Below are positions 35,040 through 45,517 of a stretch of 64,000 bases of DNA, one piece after another. The DNA is from Sclerotiophoma versabilis (Eukaryota > Ascomycota > Dothideomycetes > Pleosporales > Didymellaceae). Under the pieces are notes generated by a model. That model was not told where the DNA came from, searched no databases, and saw only the letters and a program-made list of their open reading frames with translations. The stretch covers positions 186,001 to 250,000 of the forward strand of contig JAAROD010000087.1 of NCBI GenBank assembly GCA_012274445.1, in the 5' to 3' direction. The first letter of the stretch is position 1; each line of letters starts with the position of its first letter. A program made the position numbers and the translations under genes.

Positions 35040-35906
35040 TCAAGCATGCCTAGGTCTGAACCGAGGTTGCGTAGGAGAGATCGGAGTAGGGACACCGGGG
35101 GCGGGAGGGTTGGAAGCAGAGGCAGGAGAGGTTGAGCCATTGGTATTGGAGGCGCCGGAGACAAATGTGTCAGAAGTAGGCGTGTGGATTCCGGATGTGG
35201 GAACGCTGGACGTGGTGCTGCGCATGCTGGTGCCCTCCCACAGACCGGGGTGAGAGATGTCGATTGCGGCCTCTGCGGTGTTGTTTGGATCAGAGCGAGT
35301 CGTGGTACGCTGGAGTTGGAGCTCCGGTTGGTACTGGATGTAGAGCGCGGTCTCGAGGAAGCGGCGGATCTCTGGCGCGGAGAGGTCAGAGGGGAGGCCG
35401 CGGATTATGGCAATGATTCCTCCGCCAGTGACGGTGATGGCTTCGACAGTGACGGTTTGACTAGGGTGTGTGACGCGGTTGGAGAGCAGGCGGTTGAGCG
35501 CAGTGCGGAAGTTGCGCGAGTCTCTCACGGAACGTTGCGTGAACTTGATCCTGTTGATGGTTGGTTTGTAGATTGAGATGCTGAATTTGACGATGGTCAA
35601 GAGGATACCTTGGAGTTGAACAGAAATGTTTTGCGCGGTGAGGATGTCTTGGTGAATGAACCTGACCCAGTCAGTGGAGGCATGATAGATCGACATGCCG
35701 AAGTTGACAACGGCTGCAAGTTCAAGATCGAAGAGAGTAGCGATGTTGTAGATAACAAAAGGGATGAGCACGGCAAGCATGAGAGCGTCTGGAACATCTG
35801 TGTCCGAAGTGGCTGAGGAGAATGGCTTTACACCATCTGCGATACCATAGGAGCTCATCGATTCAAGGGCGGCGCTGGGAGGATCACTCATGCCTGATGA
35901 TATCAT
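35040..35906 (-). CDS. Unrecognised membrane protein (288 aa)
   Basis: A single frame of 288 codons from ATG at 35906; a second Met lies five codons later. Hydrophobic segments lie at about residues 42-72 (ALMLAVLIPFVIYNIATLFD) and about 98-113 (GILLTIVKFSISIY), and a more weakly hydrophobic Gly/Ile stretch at about 155-170. The C-terminal 90 residues are Ser/Thr/Pro-rich and disordered. No family was recognised. The composition and lack of stops over 867 bp support a real gene. Confidence 0.6.
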   Translation of the reverse strand: MISSGMSDPPSAALESMSSYGIADGVKPFSSATSDTDVPDALMLAVLIPFVIYNIATLFDLELAAVVNFGMSIYHASTDWVRFIHQDILTAQNISVQLQGILLTIVKFSISIYKPTINRIKFTQRSVRDSRNFRTALNRLLSNRVTHPSQTVTVEAITVTGGGIIAIIRGLPSDLSAPEIRRFLETALYIQYQPELQLQRTTTRSDPNNTAEAAIDISHPGLWEGTSMRSTTSSVPTSGIHTPTSDTFVSGASNTNGSTSPASASNPPAPGVPTPISPTQPRFRPRHA

Positions 35907-36680
35907 GATAGTTGTGTAAAGCTTGAATCGAATGATTCCGAGATGAATGAAAGATGTTAGATATGTCGTCGTGCGATGGTAGAAGGATCAGGCTCATACT
36001 GAGATATGGTACCCTTATGTAGGTACTAAATGACAGCCTTCCGTGGTCTTGTTTGTCAAGACATCTTCAAATCTGCAAGACAGAGTGTTGAGCTCGTTTA
36101 TGCTACTGTCCGTTGGCTGCTCTGTGCGTGCAGCTCAACCTTACAGCAGCAAACCTGCTGGCTCGTGCAGTCTCTTGCCCTGAACATGAGAGACAGAGCA
36201 GATTTATGTGCTGCCTCAACATAAAGCTTCTACAGCGCATTTACAATAAAAGGAGACATCAGACAGATGTGATCATATGATGAAGGTTTCTGTATCTGGC
36301 AACAGATCTTGTACATCGATGTGATAGCATCGCAGGGCTGATGCGTGATTGACTGATGTTGTGTAACACAGTCAAGCAGGTGCATGGTAGCAGCACCGAC
36401 CCTGCAGTTTGCTGCAAGCCATTTTCTTATGATCTGACACCGCTTTGGTCGCATGTGAGCAGTAGTGGAGTGGCTACCTTGTGCGCACGTTTGCTGTGGC
36501 GTCTGCTCTGATGCATCTCGTTTTAGCCAGTGTAATTCTGCGCTTTTTCCTCTCGTGGGTTTTTACAGGTTACGGCAATCTTTCAGGCCTATGAAGACAG
36601 TGTGTTTTGTAGACGTTTGGAAACATTGTGAATGTGTTCAGGCGCCAGGCGATCGTCGGAGGGTAAGGTGTCTGCGCTGG
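35907..36680. other. Intergenic 0.8 kb, no gene seen
   Basis: It holds the promoter of the minus-strand gene to its left and the 3' flank of the minus-strand gene to its right. A 162-codon frame at 36465-36953 runs antisense into the F-box-like gene and lacks family features. Confidence 0.5.
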
Positions 36681-37424
36681 CTAAATGCCGGCCATTCGCT
36701 CAGCTTGCGTCATCAGTGCATCCACCTTCGGCCCCATGAGCAGCATGTATTCTTCCTCCGGAAGCACCGGTCTAGGGCCCTGGGCCTTCAATGTGATCAG
36801 ATTCTCCTTGGTATTGAAATGCCAGTTCCACCAGGTAGCTTCGACAATGGGAGCACCGGGGGCATCGTAACGCTGGAAATGATCCTCTTTCATGATCGCG
36901 CCGATCAACGAACAGTAATCAGTTCGATTCGCACCTCTAGACTTTCCATATAGAACGAACTTGATGGTTTTGACATGTAGCAGGCGGCGCAAGAACAAGA
37001 CCACCCTCTTGATGCTGTCCGGGTTGAATGCCCCCAAGTGTGAACAGAAGAACACGAGCTCGTCCAAACGTAATTGACCCTGATCATGAAGATAGCCGGC
37101 CCAAGAATCCAGTACGGAAGAAGCCAGCCAGCACGCAAGCTTTCGGATATTCCGAAGTTTGTGGAGAGGAAGTTTCTCTATGCAGGTGGCGATTTGATAT
37201 CCGTTATCCCACAGCGTGAATCTCGTCTTGTTGTATGCCAACTGTGTAAAGTCTCTATGAAACTGGCGGCACACGAGGAGGAGGGCCAGGTTCTCCGAAG
37301 GCCGATAGTCATGCTTGTGTTCCTGGAGATGGCGGCCTATGTAAGGGATTCCTGCGGCCGGGCGTTGCTCAAGTGTATATTCTGCTATACGTAGTCGCAG
37401 TTCAACGGGCAGTTGTAAGAACAT
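36681..37424 (-). CDS. F-box-like protein of the fungal LPxELRxxIxEYxL type
   Basis: A single frame of 247 codons from ATG at 37424; the longer reading begins at GTG. It opens directly with FLQLPVELRLRIAEYTLEQ, the F-box-like start common in large families of filamentous ascomycete proteins, followed by LALLLVCRQFHRDFTQLAY, the usual second helix. The rest has paired hydrophobic strands and helices without a recognised repeat. Such proteins may bind Skp1 and select targets for ubiquitination, but most have no tested role. It is divergent from the ferric reductase (213 bp). Confidence 0.65.
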   Translation of the reverse strand: MFLQLPVELRLRIAEYTLEQRPAAGIPYIGRHLQEHKHDYRPSENLALLLVCRQFHRDFTQLAYNKTRFTLWDNGYQIATCIEKLPLHKLRNIRKLACWLASSVLDSWAGYLHDQGQLRLDELVFFCSHLGAFNPDSIKRVVLFLRRLLHVKTIKFVLYGKSRGANRTDYCSLIGAIMKEDHFQRYDAPGAPIVEATWWNWHFNTKENLITLKAQGPRPVLPEEEYMLLMGPKVDALMTQAERMAGI

Positions 37425-37637
37425 GGCGCAGGTAGGAATGACAAGACTTGAGTTCTGTGGAGACACGATAGCAGATGATAGCTCTTGCTGTTGTTGTTTA
37501 GGTGATGAGAAATAGTAATACAGTTATAGGCAACTATAGAAACCGGTCCGTGCGCTCTTGCTATTCTATCTTATCAGATTTTCACCCCCGCTTATCTCTC
37601 ATCCTACAACTCACGCCTCGCGTCGACTCCTTCACCC

Positions 37638-39971
37638 ATGCACATCCCTTGGTCCACAACCTTGTTCATACTTAGTCTTGCAAATGTAGCCGGAGCTCTG
37701 AGAACAGGAAAGTGGTGCCCCCGGGCTTGCGATCTCACTCTCGGCTACGCGACGTTCAACGATACCGATCCGTGGCTGTCCCGCAAGGTCCGACAATGCC
37801 GAAGTGGATTGAGGATCACTTCGTTGTATCTGTGCTTTGACGCTTTCTGCGGCTTGGAAGATGACGAGCCCCTGAAGTTTATTGCCGAGAACAGCGAATG
37901 GTGCGATAAGTATGCGGGTGTAACGTTACCTCCGTTCCACGATCTTGTCGATGATTGGACTCCGGAGGACAGAGCGCAACTGCCTAGATATAGCGCAGAG
38001 ACGGCTATCAAATGGCCAGTCTTGAATTATGCAGTGCTACCAGATGAAGACTTCTTCGAAAGAGCGTTTACAACTTTAGTGCGTAGCACCACCTCAATTA
38101 CCTTACCCAGAGCGCTGATCGGCTTCAGGATGCTGCATTCTTTGAGTATGATGTCCATCTCGTATACGGATGGTATATGTACTATTTTTGGATCGTTGTC
38201 GTTTCGTTTGGCGTCGGTAGTCGTCTTCTTGCATTGATCACAAATGTTAGGATCCGAGAGTATCAAGCCGTTGCCAACCACGAGTCTGCTGGCTCGAAGA
38301 ATGAACGCGGGTTCCTAAGTCTACCATACTGTTGGCTCAAAAGATACGTCACGATACCTGCTGCATTCGGTAGCCACTGCTCACAACCTCTTGGTTGGTG
38401 TACAATACCACCTCGAGCTCAAACGCTTACAATCGCTGCTTTTGTTGTCCTCAACGCAGTCTTGTGTTGTGCAAGCTACCGGCTGACAGACGGAAACCTA
38501 TATTGGCCAAACAAGTCCGATCAGCTGCTACGTTATGTTTCTGATCGAACAGGAATCATTTCGCTCGCCAACTTCCCGCTGATCTGGCTCTTTGGCATGC
38601 GAAATGATGTGTTAATGTGGTTGACCGGCTGGGGGTTTGGTACCTACAATGCATTTCACAGATGGGCCGCAAGAGTTGCAACATTGCAAGCTGTGGTGCA
38701 CAGTCTTGGATACACTTTGATGATTTTGGACAGTCAGTCGACAGCTATGTCTACGTTCTGGTAGATCAAAAAGCTGACGCAATACAGGCGAGGGCTTCGC
38801 GGGCTTTCTGGCATACTGGAAAAAGCACTACTTCTGGAACGGCGAGCTGGCTACCATTGCCATGTGTCTCCTTCTAGCGTTCTCATTCTATGGCATTCGC
38901 CGAGCCCACTACGAGTTCTTCTTGGTCACGCACATCGCATTGTCGATCGCAGCCCTGTGGTCCATGTACTATCACGTCGAAATCTTCACTAACGGTGAAT
39001 GGAATATCTTCATCTGGCCCTCTCTTACCATCTGGATCTTTGATCGCATGCTTCGCGGTCTCCGCATCCTGGCATTCGATTGGAAGTTTTGGAACACCAA
39101 GGCTATCGTTAGCTACGATCCAACTTCTAACTTGGTGCGCATGGATGTACCAATGCCGAGGAACCTGATTGCGCCTAAGCCGGGAACATACTACTACATC
39201 TACGTTCTGAACGACCCCCTGTATGTGCATCAGAACCACCCATTTACACTGGCATACGTTACATCGCCGAAAGAGAACGAGCAAATACCGCTCTCACCGG
39301 TAACGTCAAGACCATCCACGAATCGTACAAACTCAACTTCGTCGTCTGAGTCTGATGCGCTGCTTGCACCGAAGCACACTGAAGAGAGCATACCATCGAT
39401 GGTGTATCTCATCCGCCCCTACGACGGCTTCACTTCGCGTCTTAAAAAGCACTGCCTCTCACGCCCCAAAACGCTTCGCGTCAACATCGAGGGTCCATAT
39501 GGACATAGCGTGCCTTTGCGCGAGCACTCGAACATCTTGTTCATTGTGGGTGGAACCGGAATTGCGGTGGCTTTATCTCACCTTGCTCATGTGCTTGAAG
39601 TCGACTCAACTGTACAGAGTGTGAAGATCGTATGGGCAGTCAGGGAACATGCGTTTCTCACGTCCATGCTGCAAGAGTTTAAATCTCTACTCAACGATGA
39701 ACGGTGCACCCTGGAAGTGCATGTCACCCATGATGTCGAGCATAAGGATGATATTCCCGACCATACGCCACGTGGTGTATCAATTGTAGTTGGCAGACCA
39801 AACGTATACCTGTCCGTCGAAGAAGCAGCCGAAGACGCTGGTCAACAGTCTCTTGCTGTTGTGGCATGTGGCCCTGCAAGAATGGCAGACGAAGCTCGCA
39901 AAGCCAGCGTGCACATGCTTGCAAAGGGGTTTCTAGGTATTGAATACTTCGAGGAGTCCTTCAAGTGGTAG
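37638..39971 (+). CDS. Ferric/cupric reductase, NADPH oxidase family (FRE)
   Basis: Three exons, 37638-38078, 38129-38732 and 38788-39971 (introns 50 and 55 bp), give 742 residues. A signal peptide (residues 1-20, ending VAGA) precedes a Cys-containing extracellular part. The membrane domain carries two bis-His pairs for heme: FHRW...VVHS, and THIALSIA...MYYH. The cytosolic half has the FAD motif HPFTLAYV, an insertion rich in Ser/Thr, then the NADPH-binding GGTGIAVALSHLA and a C-terminal CGPARMADEARK. It would reduce extracellular Fe(III) or Cu(II) before uptake. No ferroxidase, permease or siderophore gene is adjacent, so whether it serves iron uptake is not shown. Confidence 0.9.
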
Positions 39972-40040
39972 AATTGTTCGCATATAGAAGGGTGTTTGGT
40001 CGGTTGCTGTTTGACTATAGACTTAGACTAGATACCAATG

Positions 40041-41179
40041 TTACGAGTCTTCTTTTGCGGTGAACTGAGCATACCATCGAGCAACCTCCATGGCAGAGTA
40101 CTCCAGCCCCCTGATTGCTTCCCCATCCAGCAAGCTCTTCTCTGTTACCCTTGAGTCCACCCGATACGGCATGTTAGTTGGTGTCCTTCCTTTGCCAATT
40201 TTAAATAAACCGTTCTCAATCTCAGACGCAAACTCCCTTTCGACCATTCTTACCGCCTTGATCCACACTTGGTTTCCATCCAAGTCCTTCTCTGTAGTCG
40301 CGGCAGCGATAAACCTAGGTGGCACATCCGCGTCTGGGACTTTCTTTTGGTCAAGCGCCTCAACGTGGACCCTCGCACAGTCCTCGAGATACACGAAACC
40401 AAACGCATACCGTGGCGTGCTGTCATCAAAAAGCAGCGCCCTTGTCTGTCTGTCCATATGCTTTCTGGCCTCCTCACTCGTCTTCACAAACTCAGACGTC
40501 CCGATCACTGTGCCAGGAATGATCTGTACAATGGAAAATGGCATTTTGTTACTAAGGCTTAGCTGGTCAAGGTATTCCATGCATTGGGCTTTTGCAGCGC
40601 AATAAGCTTGGTGAGCGCTGTTGAGAGGCGGTTGGTAGGTGAGCGATTCGGCGTTGACTTTGACATGTTCATTCAGGATTTGTGCCATGCCACAACCGTA
40701 GGTATCTCCGACTTCTGAGTCGACAAGACCTGCGCCAGCTTGCGTAAAGACAATGCGCTTTACCGCTCCGGACGCCTCTGCAGATGACAGGACGTTCCTC
40801 ATGGACTGCATGAAGGGGTAGTAGATCTCGTTATCGGGATGTAGACTAGGTAGCGGCCACACCCCGGCGATATGGACGACGTAGTCTACACCAGCGAATG
40901 CTTCATCGTAAGCACATTCGACTGCATTGTCTTGCACAACTGCGTATTCAAGACGATCGAGATAAGGCTGTACGGAGGGTGCTGATTTTAGTGTCGCAAT
41001 TGCATCTTCACGGCGGACGATGCATCGTACTCGATAGTTGTTTCTCAGCGCGTAGACCACGCATGCATATCCTATAGTTCCGTTTGCGCCTGTAATCTGA
41101 GACGGTCGTCAGTCGCGGTGTTTCGAGGGTTCCTTTACCTATGACGTACCGCTATTACACCACGATCACTGCTTGTCAT
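40041..41179 (-). CDS. Extended SDR: NAD(P)-dependent epimerase/reductase
   Basis: Two exons: a 30-base first exon (41179-41150) and 41096-40041, with a 53 bp intron, giving 361 residues. The splice assembles the Rossmann start GVIAITGANGTIGYACVVYA. Next come the DYVVHIAGVWPLP strand, a Ser/Thr-active region (RIVFTQAGAG) and the catalytic Tyr-Lys in AYCAAKAQCMEY. This layout is that of dihydroflavonol-4-reductase/aldehyde reductase-like extended SDRs. It starts 377 bp from the flavin monooxygenase on the other strand, so the two may be co-regulated. Substrate unknown. Confidence 0.85.
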
Positions 41180-41556
41180 CTTATGTCAACGTGGAGCCAG
41201 AGATTGACTGTGTGCGCATCCTGAAGATGTGTAGTCTTCAAGCAAGTCGAAATAGGCTCATGTCGGACCGGTTCCCGCAGTGTTAAGGCTTCATTCGGTC
41301 TAAAAGCGGTTGTCGAAGGGCATGTGGGGTGTGGGATGCAATAGCAGCGACGTCAGAGCCTCGACTTTCCGTAAGTGCCGATTCCGCCCTGGCGATCTGG
41401 ACTACCCACTTGGATACCCATCGATCGAAAATGGAAACACCCATCAACCCGTCTTAGGCAGATGGAAGGCAAAAATGCAGATCATTTCAATTACACTCAG
41501 CACGGGAGAGGAGGCTGTTCCTCCTGCAACCGTGCTCGCAGTTGACCTACCGCAAT
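41180..41556. promoter_or_regulatory. Shared promoter of the SDR and flavin monooxygenase genes
   Basis: 377 bp between divergent start codons of two oxidoreductases. No clear TATA box was seen. Co-regulation is inferred from layout. Confidence 0.4.
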
Positions 41557-43000
41557 ATGGGGTCAACTGCACCGAAGGTACGCTCCGAGGGCTTTCCTCA
41601 TGCAACGACAGCAAAACTTGACATCGTCATTGTAAGTACCGCCTTGGCCCTGAAGACCTGTATACTACTACGTCATTCTTCCCTATATATGTCTGACGCC
41701 ATGACAGGTTGGAGCATCGTTGGGCGGTCTCGCGACCGCTCTTGCCCTCAAGCCCCTTGCAACGGCACACGCCCACACAATTACATTGCTGGAGCGCAAT
41801 CCCAAACCGGTCCTCGATAATCAAGGAGCTGGTATAGTTGCCGGAGGAGATACGCTCGCATTCTTCGAGAGATATGACAGATGTAAGCGCGAGCTCGCCG
41901 TATCCAGCGTAAGCAGGCAATACTTGGACGAGAATGGCGAGATCGTGCACAAAGAGGACATGAAGCAGAACATGACGAGCTGGGACCTGGCTTACTACAT
42001 CCTCCGCGCGAATGTCGACGGTTTGGAGAGCGCGTATTGTGAAGTGCCGAAGGCCGATGATGGCACGACCGAAGTCAAGCATCTGCATGATCATAGGGTT
42101 ACAGGCCTGTGGGAGCAGGGAGAAAAAGGAGGCAAACTCGTTGTCGAGTTTGAGACAAGCGACAACCAAAAGGGCTCTATTGAAGCAGACCTCGTCATTG
42201 GTGCCGACGGCCCCAGCTCTAAGATCCGCGAGATCTTTGCTCCAGATGCCGAGCGTAAATACGCAGGATACGTTGCTCTGCGTGGGACTGTACGCGAGGA
42301 CCTCGTCAGCCAGAAAACATTGAAGACCTTCAAAGAGCGCTTCACGTTTTTCCACTGCCCCGGCATCCAGATACTAGCGTACCTTATCCCTGGCGAAAAT
42401 GGAACTCTAGAGCCCGGGAAACGATTCATCAATTTCGTGTACTACAAGAATACCAAGCCTAGGAGCCTGGCAGACAGATCAGCAGAGTTCCGCGAACTCA
42501 TGACAGATGTGGATGGTAAATACCACCGGATAACGTTGCCACCAGGCAAGATCAACCCTGTGGCTTGGGAGAAGCAGTGCGATATTGCACGCGAGAAGCT
42601 TCCACCGCAGTTCGCGGAGCTGGTCTGTTCAACAGATAAACCCTTCGTTCAAGCCGTTACCGATGTCATATCGCCGACTAATGAATTCCTCGACGGGCGC
42701 GTCATCTTGATTGGTGATGCGCTTGCTGGCTTCCGTCCGCACACCGTTGCCAGCACCAGTCAGGCGTGCTTCAATGCCATGATCCTGGCGGACATGATTG
42801 AAGGCAGAGTTGATAGGCTTGAGTGGAAGAAGCAGACACTTGGTTTTGCAAGAACGATCCAGGCTCGAGGTGTGAGCATGGGCGAGAGAAGTCAGCATGA
42901 GGACCTGCCATTGAGCGAGCATATCCAGGACCGAAATTTCGCGAGCAGGCCGAGGCAGGATGAAACCTGGCCTCACTGGGCAATCACGAATCTTGATTGA
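41557..43000 (+). CDS. FAD-dependent monooxygenase, 2,6-dihydroxypyridine hydroxylase-like
   Basis: Two exons, 41557-41631 and 41708-43000 (76 bp intron), give 455 residues. The splice completes the FAD-binding start KLDIVIVGASLGGLATALAL. The flavoprotein hydroxylase motifs DG (VIGADGPSSKIR) and GD (RVILIGDALAGFRPHTVAST) are present. FVQAVTDVISP before the GD motif resembles 2,6-dihydroxypyridine-3-monooxygenase relatives in the PF01494 class. The reaction is probably aromatic or heteroaromatic ring hydroxylation with NAD(P)H and O2. The substrate is unknown. It is divergent from the SDR reductase, hinting at a two-step catabolic or biosynthetic pair. Confidence 0.86.
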
Positions 43001-43681
43001 TGGGCGCATGAACAATGAGCTCAGTTGCTGTTCTGACTAGCGAGCATGCATGCAACTTCTTACGGTGGTCGATTATTCGTGAAGCCAAAAATAACTCCTC
43101 ATACTCAGAACCACTTCACATTGCCAGATACGATTAAAGACATACACCTCTTGTAAATTTTGACATTTTGCAAAAGGTCAATTTATACACATAGTCAATG
43201 AAAGAGCTATGCCGTGGAAGCTAGTGCTAGTGCTTTGGCTTATTGGATCTCTTGATGTCGACCCTGAAATGCATAGTCCCACGCCTATGGCCCGGAGCTT
43301 TTTTTTTACACCATCCGCATGTCACCAGTCCCGTGATAAAGAGTTGCATATCACCAGGAAACTACTGCAGTAGTGCAAGGGGTTAAAGCGGCGACCACTT
43401 GAACCCAAACCAGACCCCTATAGACGCCACCAGTAATGTTCCTTAGCCCTTTTCGTGATAGTTCAGTCAGGCGTACCATTTCAAGCAGTCTGACTCGGAA
43501 AGCCTATATAATTCTCTGTAGACCCTGAAAATGCACTGTTTCTGTTCTTTGCGCATTTCTCTCGTTTAATCCGTCACTCATTACACCTGCGCGCAACAAA
43601 CCCGAGGATTATTGAAGAAAAACAAAAGTGCCAATTGGACGGACGCAGTATCAAACTTGGCCATAATCTCTGGATATCGCA
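43001..43681. other. Intergenic 0.7 kb with a TATA box
   Basis: No gene. It includes a run of nine T near 43300 and a TATA box near 43504, upstream of the GPI-protein gene. Confidence 0.5.
43503..43511 (+). promoter_or_regulatory. TATA box of the GPI-anchored protein gene
   Basis: CTATATAAT about 175 bp before the ATG, followed by a C/T-rich leader. The position fits a strong core promoter. Confidence 0.5.
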
Positions 43682-44347
43682 ATGATTTCAACACTCGTTC
43701 TATCGACCATGCTCAGCCTGGCTGCAGCCCAGCAGGATTACACAATGACGGTCCCCAACATTGGTGGCGACGCAAGTTCCATAGCCGCCTCCATCGTCGG
43801 CGCCAACCGCGACGCCACCACCCTCGCGCTGGCCTGCATAGAAGCCGACTGCGGTCTCTTCCCCGCTCACACGCTCGTCGTGGGCCCATCGACGTACAAC
43901 GTCGATATGTCGGACCCCAACAGCGATTTCACCGCAACAGTGGACTGCGTGATAGCATCGAGCAGTGCAGTCTGCAAGGAAACCGCGGGTGGCAGTGAAG
44001 CGAACTTTCCAGGATCGAGCACCACGACGTACGAGGGCACCGAGGTCGGAAAGCTGACTGTTGCGGTCACGGCTGGCGAGGACAAGCTCGTGCAGACTGG
44101 CTCCGTGGGTGGAAGTTCGTCCGCTCCGGTTTCTCAGACTTCGGCCCAGAGCGCGTCGAGGAGCGCTTCTACAGCGAGTGTCACGCCGGCGCCGGGGTCG
44201 AGCAGTGCTGCTGTGTCTACTAGTGCTTCAAGGACGGGCTCTGCACCTGCGCAGGCTTCTACTGCTGGAGCAGCGATCAATGCTATGGTGTTTGGTGGTG
44301 GTTTTGCCGGCGTTGCTGCGGGTGTGTTCGGCGGCTTGCTGTTGTAG
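43682..44347 (+). CDS. Secreted GPI-anchored Ser/Thr/Ala-rich surface protein (221 aa)
   Basis: A single exon. A signal peptide (residues 1-16, LVLSTMLSLAAAQQ) leads into a domain with four Cys (CIEADCG, DCVIASSS, VCKETAGG) that could form two disulfides. A Ser/Thr/Ala linker follows (residues 135-195), likely O-glycosylated. The C-terminus is hydrophobic (AGVAAGVFGGLLL) after small residues, as in GPI attachment signals. This is the layout of many fungal cell-wall surface proteins of unknown function. No known enzymatic domain was seen. Confidence 0.75.
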   Translation: MISTLVLSTMLSLAAAQQDYTMTVPNIGGDASSIAASIVGANRDATTLALACIEADCGLFPAHTLVVGPSTYNVDMSDPNSDFTATVDCVIASSSAVCKETAGGSEANFPGSSTTTYEGTEVGKLTVAVTAGEDKLVQTGSVGGSSSAPVSQTSAQSASRSASTASVTPAPGSSSAAVSTSASRTGSAPAQASTAGAAINAMVFGGGFAGVAAGVFGGLLL

Positions 44348-44892
44348 AAAAACTCGACCTGGCGGTGACGGGATGTGAAATCGCTGGAAGAGGAAAGCTC
44401 AGCTATGCTATCGCAGAATAGAGCGGAAAGACTAGCATTCTTGAAGACGTAAAGATGGAACGTGCAATATATAATAAATACGCTCTCTTCCTTACTTAGC
44501 TTGTTTTCACTCATCCTCACACACATCTCTGTCTTTTCCCACTTAGTACCAAGAAAACCATAAACGCGGACGCATAAGCTCGACACATGGCGAGAAATGC
44601 CGCTAGATGGAGCAGCTAGAGAATCATGTGAACGGTGTGTATGATGACAGCGTAAGAAAATCTGAATCAAGGCCATGAAAATCCGGCGCTTGATCTTCCC
44701 ATATCTGACAATTTTCAGACGCCCAATTTCACTTCACGTCAACAGCACAGATTCTTCTCTTACCTGCACTGGCCAACGTCCCAACAAACGCCGCTAGTAA
44801 GCGGTCTGTCCATGAGTACTTTACTTATCGGACCACTTCAGGTTTGACTGCATCACTCCAGTCACCTCGAACTCTTCCGGGTTCTATTCAAG
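44348..44892. other. Intergenic 0.55 kb, no gene seen
   Basis: It holds the 3' flank of the GPI-protein gene. The 180-codon minus-strand frame at 44134-44676 is mostly antisense to the GPI gene's Ser/Ala tract and was rejected. Confidence 0.55.
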
Positions 44893-45286
44893 ATGAAGTT
44901 CAAGCTCACACTCGGCGCGGCTCTCTTGGGTAAGAATCACTGCTGCACTCACGGTGTCCCAGGGCGATTCTATCGCTCGCCAGCGCACCGCAAGACCACG
45001 CATTCAACCATACTGGCGCCGTCGCTGTCTTGGCTGAAGAGCTAGGACCCGTAACGGCTGCTGCCGGTGACGAGGAACAGTGGACCTCCAGTGTAGCGTG
45101 TGGCAGAAACGCTGATTGCAGCCATGAAGGGAACTGATCTTGAAGCTGCTGCTGTCTGGAGCACAGGCACGACTGCAAAGAGCGCGGTTGATGGCGAACG
45201 TCAAAGCTGAGATGAGGGATTCGGGCTGGAACGACGACCCAGAGGAGAAGAAGAAGAAGAAGAAGAAGAAGAAGAAGAAGAAATAA
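44893..45286 (+). CDS. Possible small spliced gene, structure unresolved
   Basis: An ATG frame opens with a hydrophobic, signal-like start (MKFKLTLGAALL) and meets a GTAAGA donor at 44930. One acceptor choice continues into a 47-codon frame with two Cys (AVLAEELGPVTAAAG, VACGRNADCSHEGN). A third reading frame further on is also coding-like (LMANVKAEMRDSGWNDDPEE) and ends in an 11-codon Lys tract. I could not join all parts without a stop. It may be one small gene with two introns, two genes, or a decayed one. Function unknown. Confidence 0.25.
45248..45280 (+). repeat. (AAG)11 trinucleotide repeat
   Basis: Eleven uninterrupted AAG units, followed by AAATAA. In one frame they encode a poly-Lys C-terminus. 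Confidence 0.9.
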
Positions 45287-45517
45287 CTCGACCCTCCAGT
45301 GCGATTTCGCCGCCTACCAGAGAATGAGATTATGTTGCACCGTGGACGATGTGTGTGTGTGGGGGTGAAGTTGCGATATTGTGCATTCTATCCTTACTTT
45401 TCGTGGTATCTGTGGAGTCCGCCAACGCCATGCAATGCTGTATCATACATCGTACGCGGTTCTATCATACACAATCCCCCTATTACTATACATGATATAT
45501 ATACACATTTGGCCTGC

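Noticed and set aside
36465..36953. 162-codon plus-strand frame
   Set aside because: Partly antisense to the F-box-like gene, with no family match or sensible composition.
44134..44676. 180-codon minus-strand frame
   Set aside because: It is mostly the reverse complement of the Ser/Ala-rich linker of the GPI-anchored protein gene.
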